64,000 bases of DNA from SZUA-35 sp964351995 (GCA_964351995.1 CAYGQE010000016.1:32603-96602); one strand, 5' to 3'; positions 34,941 through 44,094 are shown, counted from the stretch's first letter. Numbers and translations are program-made. Notes: a model not told the origin generated them from the letters alone.

Positions 34941-36687
34941 GGGCCCCGTGCTCGTACTCGGCCAGAAAGCGCAGCACTTCTTCGCGATAGGCATAGAACT
35001 TCGGGTCTTCCAACAGGCGCTTTCGGTCCCGGGGCCGGGGGAGGTCGATCTCCAAGATCTTGCCGATTCTCGCGTGCGGCCCGTTTGTCATCATCACGAC
35101 TCGATCGGCGAGGAGGATCGACTCGTCCACGTCGTGGGTGACGCAGATCGTGGTGACTCTGGTGCGATTCCACACCTCGACCAGGACATCTTGCAGGTCC
35201 CAACGAGTAAGGCTGTCGAGCATCCCGAATGGTTCGTCGAGCAGCAACAAGCGCGGGCTCAGGGCGAAGGCCCTGGCCAGTCCAACCCGCTGCTTCATGC
35301 CATTCGACAGATCGCTCGAGCGCTTCTCCATTGCATCGCCCAAACCGACGCGTTCGAGGTAGTACTCAACGACATCGGCCCGCTCCTGCTTGGTGGCCTT
35401 TGGGTACACCCGGTCCACACCCAGCGATACGTTCTCACGAGCCGTCAGCCAGGGGAACAACGATGGCGCCTGGAACACGACAGCCTTGTCCGGGCCCGCC
35501 TCTTCGACGTAGTGGCCATCCAGCGCAATCCACCCATCGGAGATCTCGTTCAGCCCCGCCGTCATGGTCAGTACCGTCGACTTGCCGCAACCGGAGTGAC
35601 CGATCAGCGACACGAACTCGCCCTTCTCCAGATGCAGGTCGATGTTCTCGACCACGGTCAGCGGACCATCGGGGGTGGGATAGACCTTCTTGAGGTCGCT
35701 GTACTCGAGGTAGCGGCGGGTCACTCCCGTTTTGCTTGCATCCCGGTAGGCCTTCGGAGGCCGGAGGTCCTCAGGCTCCAGATCGGGCAACGTCTTGGCG
35801 TCGAGAGTGTCGGCGGCGGCGATCTCTTCGCGAAGGTCGAGGGTGGCACTTTCGAGCGCTCGCCCACCATTGTTCAAGTCGCCGAGAAAGCTCACGATCT
35901 CATTGCGCAGCGCCGTGAAGGCAAGATCACCACTGACCTCAGTCCTTTCCCGAGGTCGGGGCAGATCGACGTCGAAGATCCGGGCAATGCCTGCTCCCGG
36001 TCCGCGTTCCAAGACTGCGACCCGATCGGCGAGGAGAAGCGCCTCGTCGACGTCGTTGGTGACGAGGAGAATGGTGCGGCGATCTTGTGATCGGATGCGC
36101 TCGATCTCATCCTGCAACTTGGCTCGGGTCAGTGCATCGAGGGCCGACAGTGGCTCGTCCATCAACAGGATCTCGGGCTTTGCTGCGAGCGCACGAGCGA
36201 CGGCCACTCGTTGGCGCATGCCGCCGGAGAGCTGGGCCAGTTTGCGATCAACGGCATGGCTGAGGCCGACCAAGTCGATTGTCTCGGCGGTGAGCGCCGC
36301 CCGCTCCGTCTTGGTCATGTCGGAATGAACGGCGTTGACGGCCAGCTCGATGTTCTCCCTGACGGTCAGCCAGGGCAGCAGCGAGTAGCTCTGGAACACG
36401 ACCCCACGATCGGTCCCCGTGCCTTTGATCAGCTCGCCCTTGACGAGGATCTCGCCGGCGTCGAGTTCGATCAGTCCGGCAATGGCAGACACCAACGTTG
36501 TCTTGCCTGATCCAGAGAAGCCGAGCACAGCGACGAACTCGCCATCTTGCACTTCGAGATCGAGACCGGTGAGGACAGGCGTTGACACGCCTTTGCCATC
36601 GACGTAACTCTTTGTCACACCCCGAAGCGACAGCATCGGCGCCAACGCACCATCTGGGTTTGCCGTTTCAGACATCGTCGCCGCCAT
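34924..36687 (-). CDS. nrtCD: Nitrate ABC transporter ATPase, two ATP-binding domains fused
   Basis: 587 aa from the ATG at 36687, whose first base pair overlaps the nrtB stop (TGATG). Domain 1, residues about 15-240: GFSGSGKTT, LSGGMRQRVAVARAL, ILLMDEPLSALD. A linker of about 80 residues follows. Domain 2, about 340-575: GHSGCGKST, LSNGMKQRVGLARAF, LLLLDEPFGMLD. Both sites look catalytic. Nitrate importers usually carry NrtC and NrtD as separate chains, and NrtC has a binding domain that is absent here. The longer upstream frame is rejected since it runs under nrtB. Confidence 0.87.
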   Translation of the reverse strand: MAATMSETANPDGALAPMLSLRGVTKSYVDGKGVSTPVLTGLDLEVQDGEFVAVLGFSGSGKTTLVSAIAGLIELDAGEILVKGELIKGTGTDRGVVFQSYSLLPWLTVRENIELAVNAVHSDMTKTERAALTAETIDLVGLSHAVDRKLAQLSGGMRQRVAVARALAAKPEILLMDEPLSALDALTRAKLQDEIERIRSQDRRTILLVTNDVDEALLLADRVAVLERGPGAGIARIFDVDLPRPRERTEVSGDLAFTALRNEIVSFLGDLNNGGRALESATLDLREEIAAADTLDAKTLPDLEPEDLRPPKAYRDASKTGVTRRYLEYSDLKKVYPTPDGPLTVVENIDLHLEKGEFVSLIGHSGCGKSTVLTMTAGLNEISDGWIALDGHYVEEAGPDKAVVFQAPSLFPWLTARENVSLGVDRVYPKATKQERADVVEYYLERVGLGDAMEKRSSDLSNGMKQRVGLARAFALSPRLLLLDEPFGMLDSLTRWDLQDVLVEVWNRTRVTTICVTHDVDESILLADRVVMMTNGPHARIGKILEIDLPRPRDRKRLLEDPKFYAYREEVLRFLAEYEHGAHGADG

Positions 36688-37727
36688 CACGCCGACCGGC
36701 TCTTGCTGACGAAGCTCTCTGCCATCGCCATGAGTCGGTCGAGGATGAAGCCGATGATGCCGATCACAAACACGGCGAACATGATCCTGGACAGTGACTG
36801 GCTGCTGCCGTTCTGGAACTCGTCCCAGACGAACTTCCCGAGTCCGGGGTTCTGGGCAAGCATCTCGGCCGCAATCAGCACCATCCAGCCAACACCGAGC
36901 GAGAGACGCATTCCGGTGAAGATGTAGGGAAGCGCCGATGGCAGGATGATCTTGCGAAGCCTCGTGAACCAGCCCAGACGAAGCACACTGGCCACATTGA
37001 GTAGATCCTTGTCGACCGATGCCGCGCCGACCGAGGTGTTGATCAGGGTTGGCCACAGCGAGTTCAGTGTGACGACGAGCGCAGAGATGATGAAGCTCCT
37101 CGGCAGGATCGGATCACTCGAGGTGACCGTCGCTGAAATGACGATCGTCACGATCGGCAGCCAGGCAAGCGGGCTGACCGGTTTGAAGATCTGGACCAAC
37201 GGGTTGATCGCCCGCTGAAACATCTGCGACAGACCACTCAACAGTCCGAGCGGAATCGCGACGAGCGTGCCGATGAAGAACCCGAGCGCCACGGTCTGGA
37301 GGCTCGTCCAAATCTGATCGACGAACGTCGGCGAACCGGAGAACTGGAAATCCTGCGTCAGTTCAGGTGTGCCAGCGGCGACGAGCTCGGTGTTGCGAGC
37401 ATCCTGAGCTGCGTAAAACGCCGACTCCTCGGCTCGTCCCGCCTGGTACTCGTCCCAGAGGCCTCCGCCCGCTTCGAGGACCTGCACCGGCCCGGGCAGT
37501 TCCCCAAGTGAGGTGTCGACTTTCGGGGCCAAGAACGCCCAGATGGCAAGGAACACCGCGATGCCGACGATCGGGGGAACAACGATGCCTGCCGCGTTCT
37601 TGAGTGATCTGGACGAGACGAAGCGCCGGCCGGGCTCGCTCGAGGGGGATGTTGGTTCGCTGACATGGTCCACCAGCACTGAGGCGGCGGTTTCCTCGCC
37701 GACCTCATCGGACGTTGTTGCCGTCAT
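36687..37727 (-). CDS. nrtB: Nitrate/nitrite ABC transporter permease
   Basis: 346 aa. About six hydrophobic segments follow a variable N-terminus, one near residue 55 (GIVVPPIVGIAVFLAIWAFL) and the transport core after 150. Coupling-loop sequence NVASVLRLGWFTRLRKIILP near 265 and MRLSLGVGWMVLIAAEMLAQ are typical of the NrtB/SsuC family. A 70-residue insertion between the first helices (PVQVLEAGGGLWDEYQAGRA region) also occurs in NrtB relatives. It overlaps nrtA by 4 nt. Confidence 0.87.
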   Translation of the reverse strand: MTATTSDEVGEETAASVLVDHVSEPTSPSSEPGRRFVSSRSLKNAAGIVVPPIVGIAVFLAIWAFLAPKVDTSLGELPGPVQVLEAGGGLWDEYQAGRAEESAFYAAQDARNTELVAAGTPELTQDFQFSGSPTFVDQIWTSLQTVALGFFIGTLVAIPLGLLSGLSQMFQRAINPLVQIFKPVSPLAWLPIVTIVISATVTSSDPILPRSFIISALVVTLNSLWPTLINTSVGAASVDKDLLNVASVLRLGWFTRLRKIILPSALPYIFTGMRLSLGVGWMVLIAAEMLAQNPGLGKFVWDEFQNGSSQSLSRIMFAVFVIGIIGFILDRLMAMAESFVSKSRSA

Positions 37728-39172
37728 CCGTCGACCCCGCTCGCGGTGACGGTCTGGCCGGACTTGAGGCCGATCGGGAACGATTCGAGGTAGGCGTTCG
37801 GCTCGCTGCCGTCGAACACGAGGCCATCGATGAAGCCATCCTGTGCCGGCTTGAACCCATCTGTAGCCGGCAGGCTGTCGGCCGGGATGATGCTCTCGGT
37901 CACCAGCGACTCCGCCGCTTCCATGTACAGGTCTGGGCGGTAGACCGAGGCTGCTGTCTCCTTGTACCAGTCGTCGGTTTGGTCGACGTCGATCTGACCC
38001 CAGCGACGCATCTGGGTGAGGTACCAGATGGCGTCGGAGTAGAACGGGTAGCCGGCGAATTCCCGGAAGAAGATGTTGAAGTCCGGGGCCGGGCGGGTGT
38101 CGCCCGGTTCGAAGGTGAACACACCGGTCATCGATGCCGCGATCACATCGAAGTCCGCACCGACGTAGTCGGGCTGGGACAGGATTTCGACGGCTGCTTC
38201 GCGATTGGCGTTGTCGTCAGCATCGAGCCACTGCTGGGCCTTGATGATTGCCCGCAGCAGCGCTTTGGTGGTGTTCGGGTACTGGACAGCAAAGTCCTCC
38301 CGCAAGCCAAACACCTTCTCGGGGTTGAGTTTCCAGATGTGCTCGTCGGTGGCGATCGGGACGCCGATGCCTTGAGCCACGGCCGCTTGGTTCCATGGTT
38401 CGCCGACGCAGTAGCCGTCGATCGTTCCCGCTTCCATCGTGGCCGGCATCTGCGGCGGCGGCGTGACCGACAAGGGCACCTCGGCCCCGATCTCACCGAC
38501 TGCATCGCCGGAGCTGTAGTAGCCGGGCTCGATGCCGCCAGCGGCCAGCCAGTACCGCAGCTCGTAGTTGTGGGTCGAGACGGGGAACACCATGCCCATG
38601 TTGAACTGCTTGCCCTGTTCGGCGAACTGATCGATCACCGGGCGAAGCACTTCGGCTGAGATGGGGTGTTCCGGGTTGCCGTCGGCGTTCTCGGCGAGGT
38701 TCGGGCGGATGATGTCCCAGACCTCGTTGGACACGGTGATGGCGTTGCCGTTCAGATCGAGACTCAGCGGTGCGATGAGCGGAGCTTCCGTGCCATAGCC
38801 AATGGTGGCGGCCAGCGGTTGACCGGCGAGCATGTGGGCACCGTCGAGCTGTCCGTCGATCACTCCATCGAGGAGAACTTTCCAGTTCGCCTGTGCCTCG
38901 AGTGTCACGTTCAGCCCTTCCTCAGCGAAGTAGCCGTTTTCGCGAGCGATGGCGAGCGGTGCCATGTCGGTCAGCTTGATGAAACCGAGCTTGAGCGACG
39001 GCTTTTCGATGGCGCCGGTCGCCGCCGGTGCTGCGTCGCTGTCGCCTTCGGCCGGTGCCACCGATGCCGGTTCGGTGTCGTCACCGCAAGCGGAGAGGGC
39101 GATGCCGCCCGCTGCAATCGATGCCAGTCCAAACAGGACGTCTCGTCGGCTTTGGCGATTCTGGTCAGTCAT
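37724..39172 (-). CDS. nrtA: Nitrate/nitrite ABC transporter substrate-binding lipoprotein
   Basis: 482 aa from the ATG at 39172, preceded by AGAGGAG. The N-terminus (RRDVLFGLASIAAGGIALSA, then C) combines a twin-arginine-like motif with a lipobox. The body shows the NrtA pattern: LGFIKLTDMAPLAIARENGY, FAEEGLNV, GQLDGAHMLAGQPLA, GYCVGEPWNQAAVAQ and a long C-terminal alpha region with FYSDAIWYLTQMRRWGQID. It delivers nitrate or nitrite to NrtB. Confidence 0.88.
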   Translation of the reverse strand: MTDQNRQSRRDVLFGLASIAAGGIALSACGDDTEPASVAPAEGDSDAAPAATGAIEKPSLKLGFIKLTDMAPLAIARENGYFAEEGLNVTLEAQANWKVLLDGVIDGQLDGAHMLAGQPLAATIGYGTEAPLIAPLSLDLNGNAITVSNEVWDIIRPNLAENADGNPEHPISAEVLRPVIDQFAEQGKQFNMGMVFPVSTHNYELRYWLAAGGIEPGYYSSGDAVGEIGAEVPLSVTPPPQMPATMEAGTIDGYCVGEPWNQAAVAQGIGVPIATDEHIWKLNPEKVFGLREDFAVQYPNTTKALLRAIIKAQQWLDADDNANREAAVEILSQPDYVGADFDVIAASMTGVFTFEPGDTRPAPDFNIFFREFAGYPFYSDAIWYLTQMRRWGQIDVDQTDDWYKETAASVYRPDLYMEAAESLVTESIIPADSLPATDGFKPAQDGFIDGLVFDGSEPNAYLESFPIGLKSGQTVTASGVDG

Positions 39173-39232
39173 GATGCTCCTCTGACGTGGGGTCGAGGTC
39201 AGTAGACAAGGACCGTGTTTCCCGGCTGTCTG

Positions 39233-39250
39233 CACAGCGTGAACGCTGTG
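39233..39250. promoter_or_regulatory. Inverted repeat upstream of nrtA, candidate operator
   Basis: CACAGCG-TGAA-CGCTGTG, perfect 7-nt arms with a 4-nt spacer, 61 nt before the nrtA ATG. The 177-nt gap behind nnaR suggests a promoter here. A related CACAG/CTGTG palindrome lies before the globin gene, so a shared regulator such as NnaR is possible. Confidence 0.4.
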
Positions 39251-39349
39251 TCCCAACGAAGCCACGATGAGCCGACGCCGCTCTGCGAACCCTCACACGA
39301 CACCTTTGGCCTTGTGCGTTCGCCGCTCCCTGCGGCGGTCCCTGGACGC

Positions 39350-40459
39350 TCAGTAGGCGCTGACCCGGTAACCGCGACGCACGACGGTTTCGATGCCGAC
39401 ACCAGCCGCCCCGAGCTTGCGACGGAGCCGACCCACGGTCACCTCGACGACATGCGTGTCGGATTCCGCCGACCCCCACACCGTCTCCATGAGCCGCTTC
39501 TTGGAGATGACAGGACCCGGCGGGTCCATCAGGGCCGACAGCACTTGATGCTCTCGACTTGTCAACATCACCGGTGGGTCGTCTTCCACCTTGACCATCC
39601 GGCCTTGCAACGACACCTGTATTCCGCCGATGACAGCGATGACGTTTCGCTTCTCGAGAGTCGAGGTGATGGTCATCACCATCGCACCGAGACGAAAGCG
39701 ATCCGGTTGCACGGAATCGCCGAGGCCGAGGTCTCGAACGCCCTCGGCACACACCGGCCCGACGCAGAAGATCGTGACCGAGGACGACGTCGCCTCCCTC
39801 ACCTCTTCGGCAAGACCGAGGTTCTCGGCGATGGCAGCGAAGTTCTCCGCCGCCGGGCGAGCAGTGAAGGTCAAGGCGTCGAGGTGCCCGTCAACGGTCG
39901 CCCGAACCAGCGCTTCGGCCGGTGCCAGATCTTCCGGCAAGGTCCAGCGGTAGACAGGCACGGCGACGACGTCCAAGCCGTGATCGGTCAGCTCAGCGAC
40001 GATGCGCTGATCGGCAGCACCATCGATCTGCACGGCAACTCGATCGCCAGGCTCGGCCAGTTCGATCAGCTTTGCGATGAGCTCCCCGGAGGTTGCCGTA
40101 GGGGCGTTCCACTCGACATCGAGGCCAGCGGTCACCGCTGCGCCCTGTGCTTTCGGGCCGCGCGCAAGCAAGCGACTCTGCCCGAGAATGTTGCGCAACT
40201 CCTCGCCGAGGAGCTGGGCGTCAGCGGCTTCGAACCATCCCCTCATGCCGATCCCGGTGGTGGCGACAGCGAAGCGCGGAGGCGACGCCAACAACTGCTC
40301 GGTGATCTCCCGGATCTCTGCTTCCGGACGCAACGGATGGGTGCGAACCATTGCGCCGTGGACACACTCGGCTCCGCGGCCTGTCAGCAGCGAGATCTGC
40401 TCGTCGCTTCGGCGGTCGGCGGTGACCCCGATCGTGTAGCCACTCAGTGGTCCGATCAT
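39350..40459 (-). CDS. nnaR: NnaR-like regulator: HemD domain plus OmpR-type winged helix
   Basis: 369 aa from the ATG at 40459, which aligns with the start of the HemD-like paralogue; a GTG at 40477 adds six residues. Residues 1-255 are HemD-fold (GYTIGVTADRRSDEQISLLT, VAVPVYRWTLPEDLAPAEAL, CVGPVCAEGV). Residues 275-369 are a Trans_reg_C winged helix (LTSREHQVLSALMDPPGPVI, VEVTVGRLRRKLG, TVVRRGYRVSAY). This architecture is NnaR, which in Streptomyces controls nitrate/nitrite assimilation. It lies downstream of nirD, so it may regulate its own transcript. Confidence 0.88.
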   Translation of the reverse strand: MIGPLSGYTIGVTADRRSDEQISLLTGRGAECVHGAMVRTHPLRPEAEIREITEQLLASPPRFAVATTGIGMRGWFEAADAQLLGEELRNILGQSRLLARGPKAQGAAVTAGLDVEWNAPTATSGELIAKLIELAEPGDRVAVQIDGAADQRIVAELTDHGLDVVAVPVYRWTLPEDLAPAEALVRATVDGHLDALTFTARPAAENFAAIAENLGLAEEVREATSSSVTIFCVGPVCAEGVRDLGLGDSVQPDRFRLGAMVMTITSTLEKRNVIAVIGGIQVSLQGRMVKVEDDPPVMLTSREHQVLSALMDPPGPVISKKRLMETVWGSAESDTHVVEVTVGRLRRKLGAAGVGIETVVRRGYRVSAY

Positions 40460-40534
40460 GGGGTTCCGATCATCCACAAAGGATGGGGGCTCGACGTTTC
40501 TGACGTGTTTCGTCAGAGTGACATGCGTGAACGC

Positions 40535-40945
40535 TCAGGGAGCCTCGATCGATCGACACTGCACCATGTCGTCGACAATGCGCACCTCGTAGATTGCGAG
40601 GCGGAGCGTGTCGTCGTCGAGGCAGTAGCCGGTGCGAAGGTTGAACCGCTGCTTGTGGAGCGGCGAAGCGACTGTAGGAATGACGATGAGATCTGAGCCC
40701 ACCGATCCGACCAGACCACGAGCCATCACAGGCGCACCCGTCGCCGGATCGATGTGACTGACCGCTCGCCACTCCTCGGGGTCTCCGACCCGAACTGGTG
40801 ACAAACGGAAGATCGCCACCGGCGCTGAATCGACCAACGCTGCTACACCCCGATCGAGTCGAACCCGCGCTGCGGGGCAGACCGTGGTCCACGGCGAACC
40901 CACGCACAGGTGTTGAGGTTCGGTCAGTTCTTCGATGTCGGTCAT
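40535..40945 (-). CDS. nirD: Nitrite reductase (NADH) small subunit
   Basis: 136 aa from the ATG at 40945; AGAGGA lies 5 nt upstream and the nirB stop is 12 nt away. Rieske-like NirD fold: VGSPWTTVCPAARVRLDRGV, VAIFRLSPV, ASPLHKQRFNLRTGYCLDDD. Like most NirD proteins it lacks the full Cys/His pair for an iron-sulfur cluster. It partners NirB. Confidence 0.9.
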   Translation of the reverse strand: MTDIEELTEPQHLCVGSPWTTVCPAARVRLDRGVAALVDSAPVAIFRLSPVRVGDPEEWRAVSHIDPATGAPVMARGLVGSVGSDLIVIPTVASPLHKQRFNLRTGYCLDDDTLRLAIYEVRIVDDMVQCRSIEAP

Positions 40946-40956
40946 CGCCATCCTCT

Positions 40957-43440
40957 TCATGCGGGGGCCGGCATGCGCTGGCCTCGGGTTTCGATCCACA
41001 CCGGCGTGCTCTGGAGGTCTGGTGCGTTGACGAATTCGACGAAGCCGTCGAGCCGTTCGGGGTCATTCAACGTTGCCGTCCACTCGCACTCATATGTTTC
41101 GATGTGCTTGCTCACGTCGGCGTCGAGTTCATCGCAGATGCCGAGCACGTCGTCGACGATCACCGAACGTAAGTACTCGATCCCGCCGTCGAGTTCCTCC
41201 AGCCACGGTGCTGTTCGTTGCAGGCGGTCTGCGGTGCGGATGTAGAACATCAGGAACCGATCGATCATCTGCACCAGGGTGTCGTCATCGAGGTCGACGG
41301 CGAAGAGTTCTGCGTGCCGTGGGGTCCGTCCCCCATTACCGCCGAGGTAGAGATTCCAACCGACCTCGGTGGCAATGACGCCGAAGTCCTTGCTTTGCGC
41401 CTCCGCACATTCTCGGGTGCAGCCCGACACTCCACTCTTGAGCTTGTGGGGTGAACGCAAACCCCGGTAGCGCCGCTCGAGCAACACCGCCATGCCGACT
41501 GAATCCTGCACGCCGTAGCGGCACCAGGTGTCACCAACGCAGCTCTTGACGGTTCGCAGCGCCTTTCCATAGGCGTGGCCTGATTCCATCCCGGCGTCAA
41601 TGACCCTCTGCCAGATCGCCGGCAACTCGCCGAGCCTGGCACCGAAGAGATCAATGCGCTGGGCTCCGGTGATCTTCGTGTACAAGTCGAAGTCTTGTGC
41701 GATCTCGCCAAGCGCTATCAACTGCTTCGGAGTGATCTCGCCACCCGGCACTCGAGGGACCACCGAGTAGGTGCCGTTGCGTTGCATGTTCGCAAGGGCG
41801 TGATCGTTGGTGTCCTGGAGCGCCCCTTGATCGCCATCGAGGATGTAGCCGTTGCTCAGCGAAGCCAGGATCGAAGCGACCGCAGGGCGGCAGATCTCGC
41901 AGCCTCGACCCTGACCATGAGCGCCGACGACGGCGGTCCACGTCGAGTGTTGGTGGAACCGGATGAGATCGAACAGCTCCTGTCTGGTCTGCTCGAAGTG
42001 CGAGCACAGCGAACGCTTCGCGTCGATGCCGAGGGCATCGAGCTCAGCGAACAGCAGCTTGGACAGATCGGGGACACAGCCACCACAGCCAGTGCCAGCA
42101 TTTGTCTCCGACTTCAGGCTCGGCAGATCGTGGCACCCCTTGGCGACTGCATCCTTGCAGTCACCGCGAGTGACGTTGTTGCACGAACAGAGCTGAACGG
42201 AGTCGGGGAGCTCGCTCGACACCGCCGGCGCCAGACCCGCAGGCAGGACCAGACCGGCGACGTTCACACTGGGCATCGCGCCACTCGACATGGCCAGGAA
42301 CACGTCGTAGTTGGATGCATCGCCGACCAACACTCCCCCGGTGACGATGCCGTCGACGGTCGAGACCCGTCGGTGGACCTTCGACTCGGGATCAGAGAAC
42401 TCGACCCGGTCGTCGCCATCGGCGGGGGTTCCGAAGCTGGCGACGTCGACGCCGAGCAGCTTCAATTTGGTGGACGTATCAGCCCCTTCGAAGGTGCTGT
42501 CACCCCCCGCCAATCGATCAGCCAGAACTCGAGCCATCGCGTAGCCAGGTGCGACGAGTCCGTACACCCGACCAGCGTGACAGGCCACCTCGCCGATGGC
42601 CGAGATCGCCGGGTCGCTGGTGGTGCAGTGGTCATCGATGACGACACCGCCCCGTTCGCCGATCGCCAGACCGGCGGCAGCGGCCAGCTGATGGCGAGGA
42701 CGAATACCGGCGGAGAACACCACGAGCTGGGATGGCAGCAGCGAACCGTCGTTCGAGCGGAGGCCGTGCAAACCGGCATCGTCTCCTTCGACTGCGCTGG
42801 TGGCGAAGCTGAGGTGGGTCTCGATCCCGAGATCGGTGACCCAGCGCCGAAGCATCGAGGACGCAGGTGCATCCAGTTGCTGGGGCATGAGGCGCTCCGC
42901 CATCTCGACGACCGACGTCGCCAACCCCAAGTTGCTGACTGCGTTTGCAGCCTCGAGCCCGAGGAGGCCGCCGCCGATCACCACACCAGCGTTGACCTCC
43001 GCACGCTCAGACCATTCGCGGATGGCTTCGAGGTCTTCGATCGTTCGGTAGACGAAACAGCCCGGAAGATCGGCGCCGGGAATGGGCGGCACGAACGGGT
43101 CGGACCCGGTGGCGAGCACCAGGTGGTCGAAAGCAATGTCACTGCCGTCATCCAGGGTGACGCTCTTGCTGTCTCGATCGATCGCTGCGACGGCTGCACC
43201 GAGACGCAGATCCACGCCAGCGCTGGCCAGTGCGGACTCGTCGCAGAGGGTGAGATCATCCAGGGTCGATCCATCGAAGTATGAGCTCAAGGCCACCCGG
43301 TCATAGGCGGGCATGTGTTCCGCTCCGAGAACCGTGATCCGCAACTCTTCCGGCTTCCGGCTGATGAGGTCCTCGACGAAACGCTGCCCAACCATTCCGT
43401 TTCCAACAACAACGACATGTCCGCTGGCACTCATGGTCAT
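40957..43440 (-). CDS. nirB: Nitrite reductase (NADH) large subunit
   Basis: 827 aa. Residues 5-320 are FAD/NADH domains (VVVVGNGMVGQRFVEDLI, VVIGGGLLGLEAANAVSNLG). Residues 415-480 hold the BFD-like [2Fe-2S] Cys cluster (CSCNNVTRGDC... TGCGGC). The C-terminal half is the siroheme/[4Fe-4S] reductase with SCVGDTWCRYGVQDS and SGCTRECAEAQ supplying four cysteines. It reduces nitrite to ammonium with NADH. The ATG at 43440 overlaps the globin stop by 4 nt. Confidence 0.93.
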   Translation of the reverse strand: MTMSASGHVVVVGNGMVGQRFVEDLISRKPEELRITVLGAEHMPAYDRVALSSYFDGSTLDDLTLCDESALASAGVDLRLGAAVAAIDRDSKSVTLDDGSDIAFDHLVLATGSDPFVPPIPGADLPGCFVYRTIEDLEAIREWSERAEVNAGVVIGGGLLGLEAANAVSNLGLATSVVEMAERLMPQQLDAPASSMLRRWVTDLGIETHLSFATSAVEGDDAGLHGLRSNDGSLLPSQLVVFSAGIRPRHQLAAAAGLAIGERGGVVIDDHCTTSDPAISAIGEVACHAGRVYGLVAPGYAMARVLADRLAGGDSTFEGADTSTKLKLLGVDVASFGTPADGDDRVEFSDPESKVHRRVSTVDGIVTGGVLVGDASNYDVFLAMSSGAMPSVNVAGLVLPAGLAPAVSSELPDSVQLCSCNNVTRGDCKDAVAKGCHDLPSLKSETNAGTGCGGCVPDLSKLLFAELDALGIDAKRSLCSHFEQTRQELFDLIRFHQHSTWTAVVGAHGQGRGCEICRPAVASILASLSNGYILDGDQGALQDTNDHALANMQRNGTYSVVPRVPGGEITPKQLIALGEIAQDFDLYTKITGAQRIDLFGARLGELPAIWQRVIDAGMESGHAYGKALRTVKSCVGDTWCRYGVQDSVGMAVLLERRYRGLRSPHKLKSGVSGCTRECAEAQSKDFGVIATEVGWNLYLGGNGGRTPRHAELFAVDLDDDTLVQMIDRFLMFYIRTADRLQRTAPWLEELDGGIEYLRSVIVDDVLGICDELDADVSKHIETYECEWTATLNDPERLDGFVEFVNAPDLQSTPVWIETRGQRMPAPA

Positions 43441-43889
43441 GGAGCGGCCATCAAGTTGGCTTCGACGCTGATGAAGATGTCGGCAAGAAAGCCGTAAGCA
43501 GCACCCCAGGCATCGAGCACCGACGGGTCGAGCTCGCCGAGCACGTCGACCATTGCGCCGAGCAGAGCGCCACCGACGATGTCGTAGTGGTCGTGCTCTG
43601 CTCCGGCAGCGACATGTTTCACCGCGATCTCCTGCACCACGGGCACGAGGGCTTCGACCTGATCGATGTTCTCTGCGTAGGCGAGGACCGCTCCGGCGAG
43701 GCGCTCGGGCTGGCCCGGCGCTGCTCCTGCGAACATCGATTCGACCTCGGGATGTTCAGTGAACAGCCGTTCATACATTCGGGTCGTGATGGCCAAACCA
43801 TGCTCTTCGAGCACAGGCTTGGTCGCCGTGACGATCTGTTTCGTTTCGTTGCTGAGTGTTGGAGCGCTGCTTTCGGCCATGGCCAACAT
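43437..43889 (-). CDS. Single-domain haemoglobin (flavohaemoglobin globin-type)
   Basis: 150 aa. Flavohaemoglobin-like globin: LSNETKQIVTATKPVLEEHG, MYERLFTEHPEVESMFAG, a proximal His candidate in EIAVKHVAAGAEHDHYDIVG. No reductase domain follows, so it is a single-domain globin. As first gene of the nirBD operon, coupled by a 4-nt overlap, it probably removes nitric oxide that nitrite reduction releases. A second ATG at 43880 is possible. Confidence 0.85.
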   Translation of the reverse strand: MLAMAESSAPTLSNETKQIVTATKPVLEEHGLAITTRMYERLFTEHPEVESMFAGAAPGQPERLAGAVLAYAENIDQVEALVPVVQEIAVKHVAAGAEHDHYDIVGGALLGAMVDVLGELDPSVLDAWGAAYGFLADIFISVEANLMAAP

Positions 43890-43927
43890 TCAGCCACGGC
43901 TGTGTGTCGGCAAGATTCGGTCGTCGT

Positions 43928-43937
43928 CACAGCTGTG
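43928..43937. promoter_or_regulatory. CACAGCTGTG palindrome upstream of the globin-nirBD operon
   Basis: A perfect 10-nt palindrome inside a wider near-symmetry (CGTCGTCACAGCTGTGCGACG without one base), 39 nt before the globin start. It shares half-sites with the inverted repeat before nrtA. The rest of 43890-44070 shows nothing else identifiable. Confidence 0.35.
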
Positions 43938-44070
43938 CGACGTTCACCTCACCCGCTCCACAACAGCGCGTTCGTCTTCTCACACGTGCTTCTGGCACCC
44001 GTGCGTTCGCAAGTGCACGATCGGCACGTCCATGTACAAATGCATGGGAGGCTTTTCCACCACGCTCCGA

Positions 44071-44094
44071 AAAGTAGGGATGAAAGTAGGGATG
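44071..44094 (+). repeat. Tandem 12-mer site e
   Basis: Two perfect AAAGTAGGGATG units. It is the right border of the nitrate block and the left border of the AbiE cassette. It has no acyl-CoA dehydrogenase 3' end beside it, unlike sites b, c, d and f. Confidence 0.82.

Noticed and set aside
34606..36090. 494-codon plus-strand open frame
   Set aside because: Antisense of nasA and nrtCD; no recognisable domains.
34924..37056. 710-aa version of the fused nitrate ATPase
   Set aside because: The first 123 codons are antisense-like sequence within nrtB; TGATG coupling at 36687 gives the proper start.
37715..38659. 314-codon plus-strand open frame
   Set aside because: Antisense of nrtA, which has signal peptide, ribosome site and family motifs.
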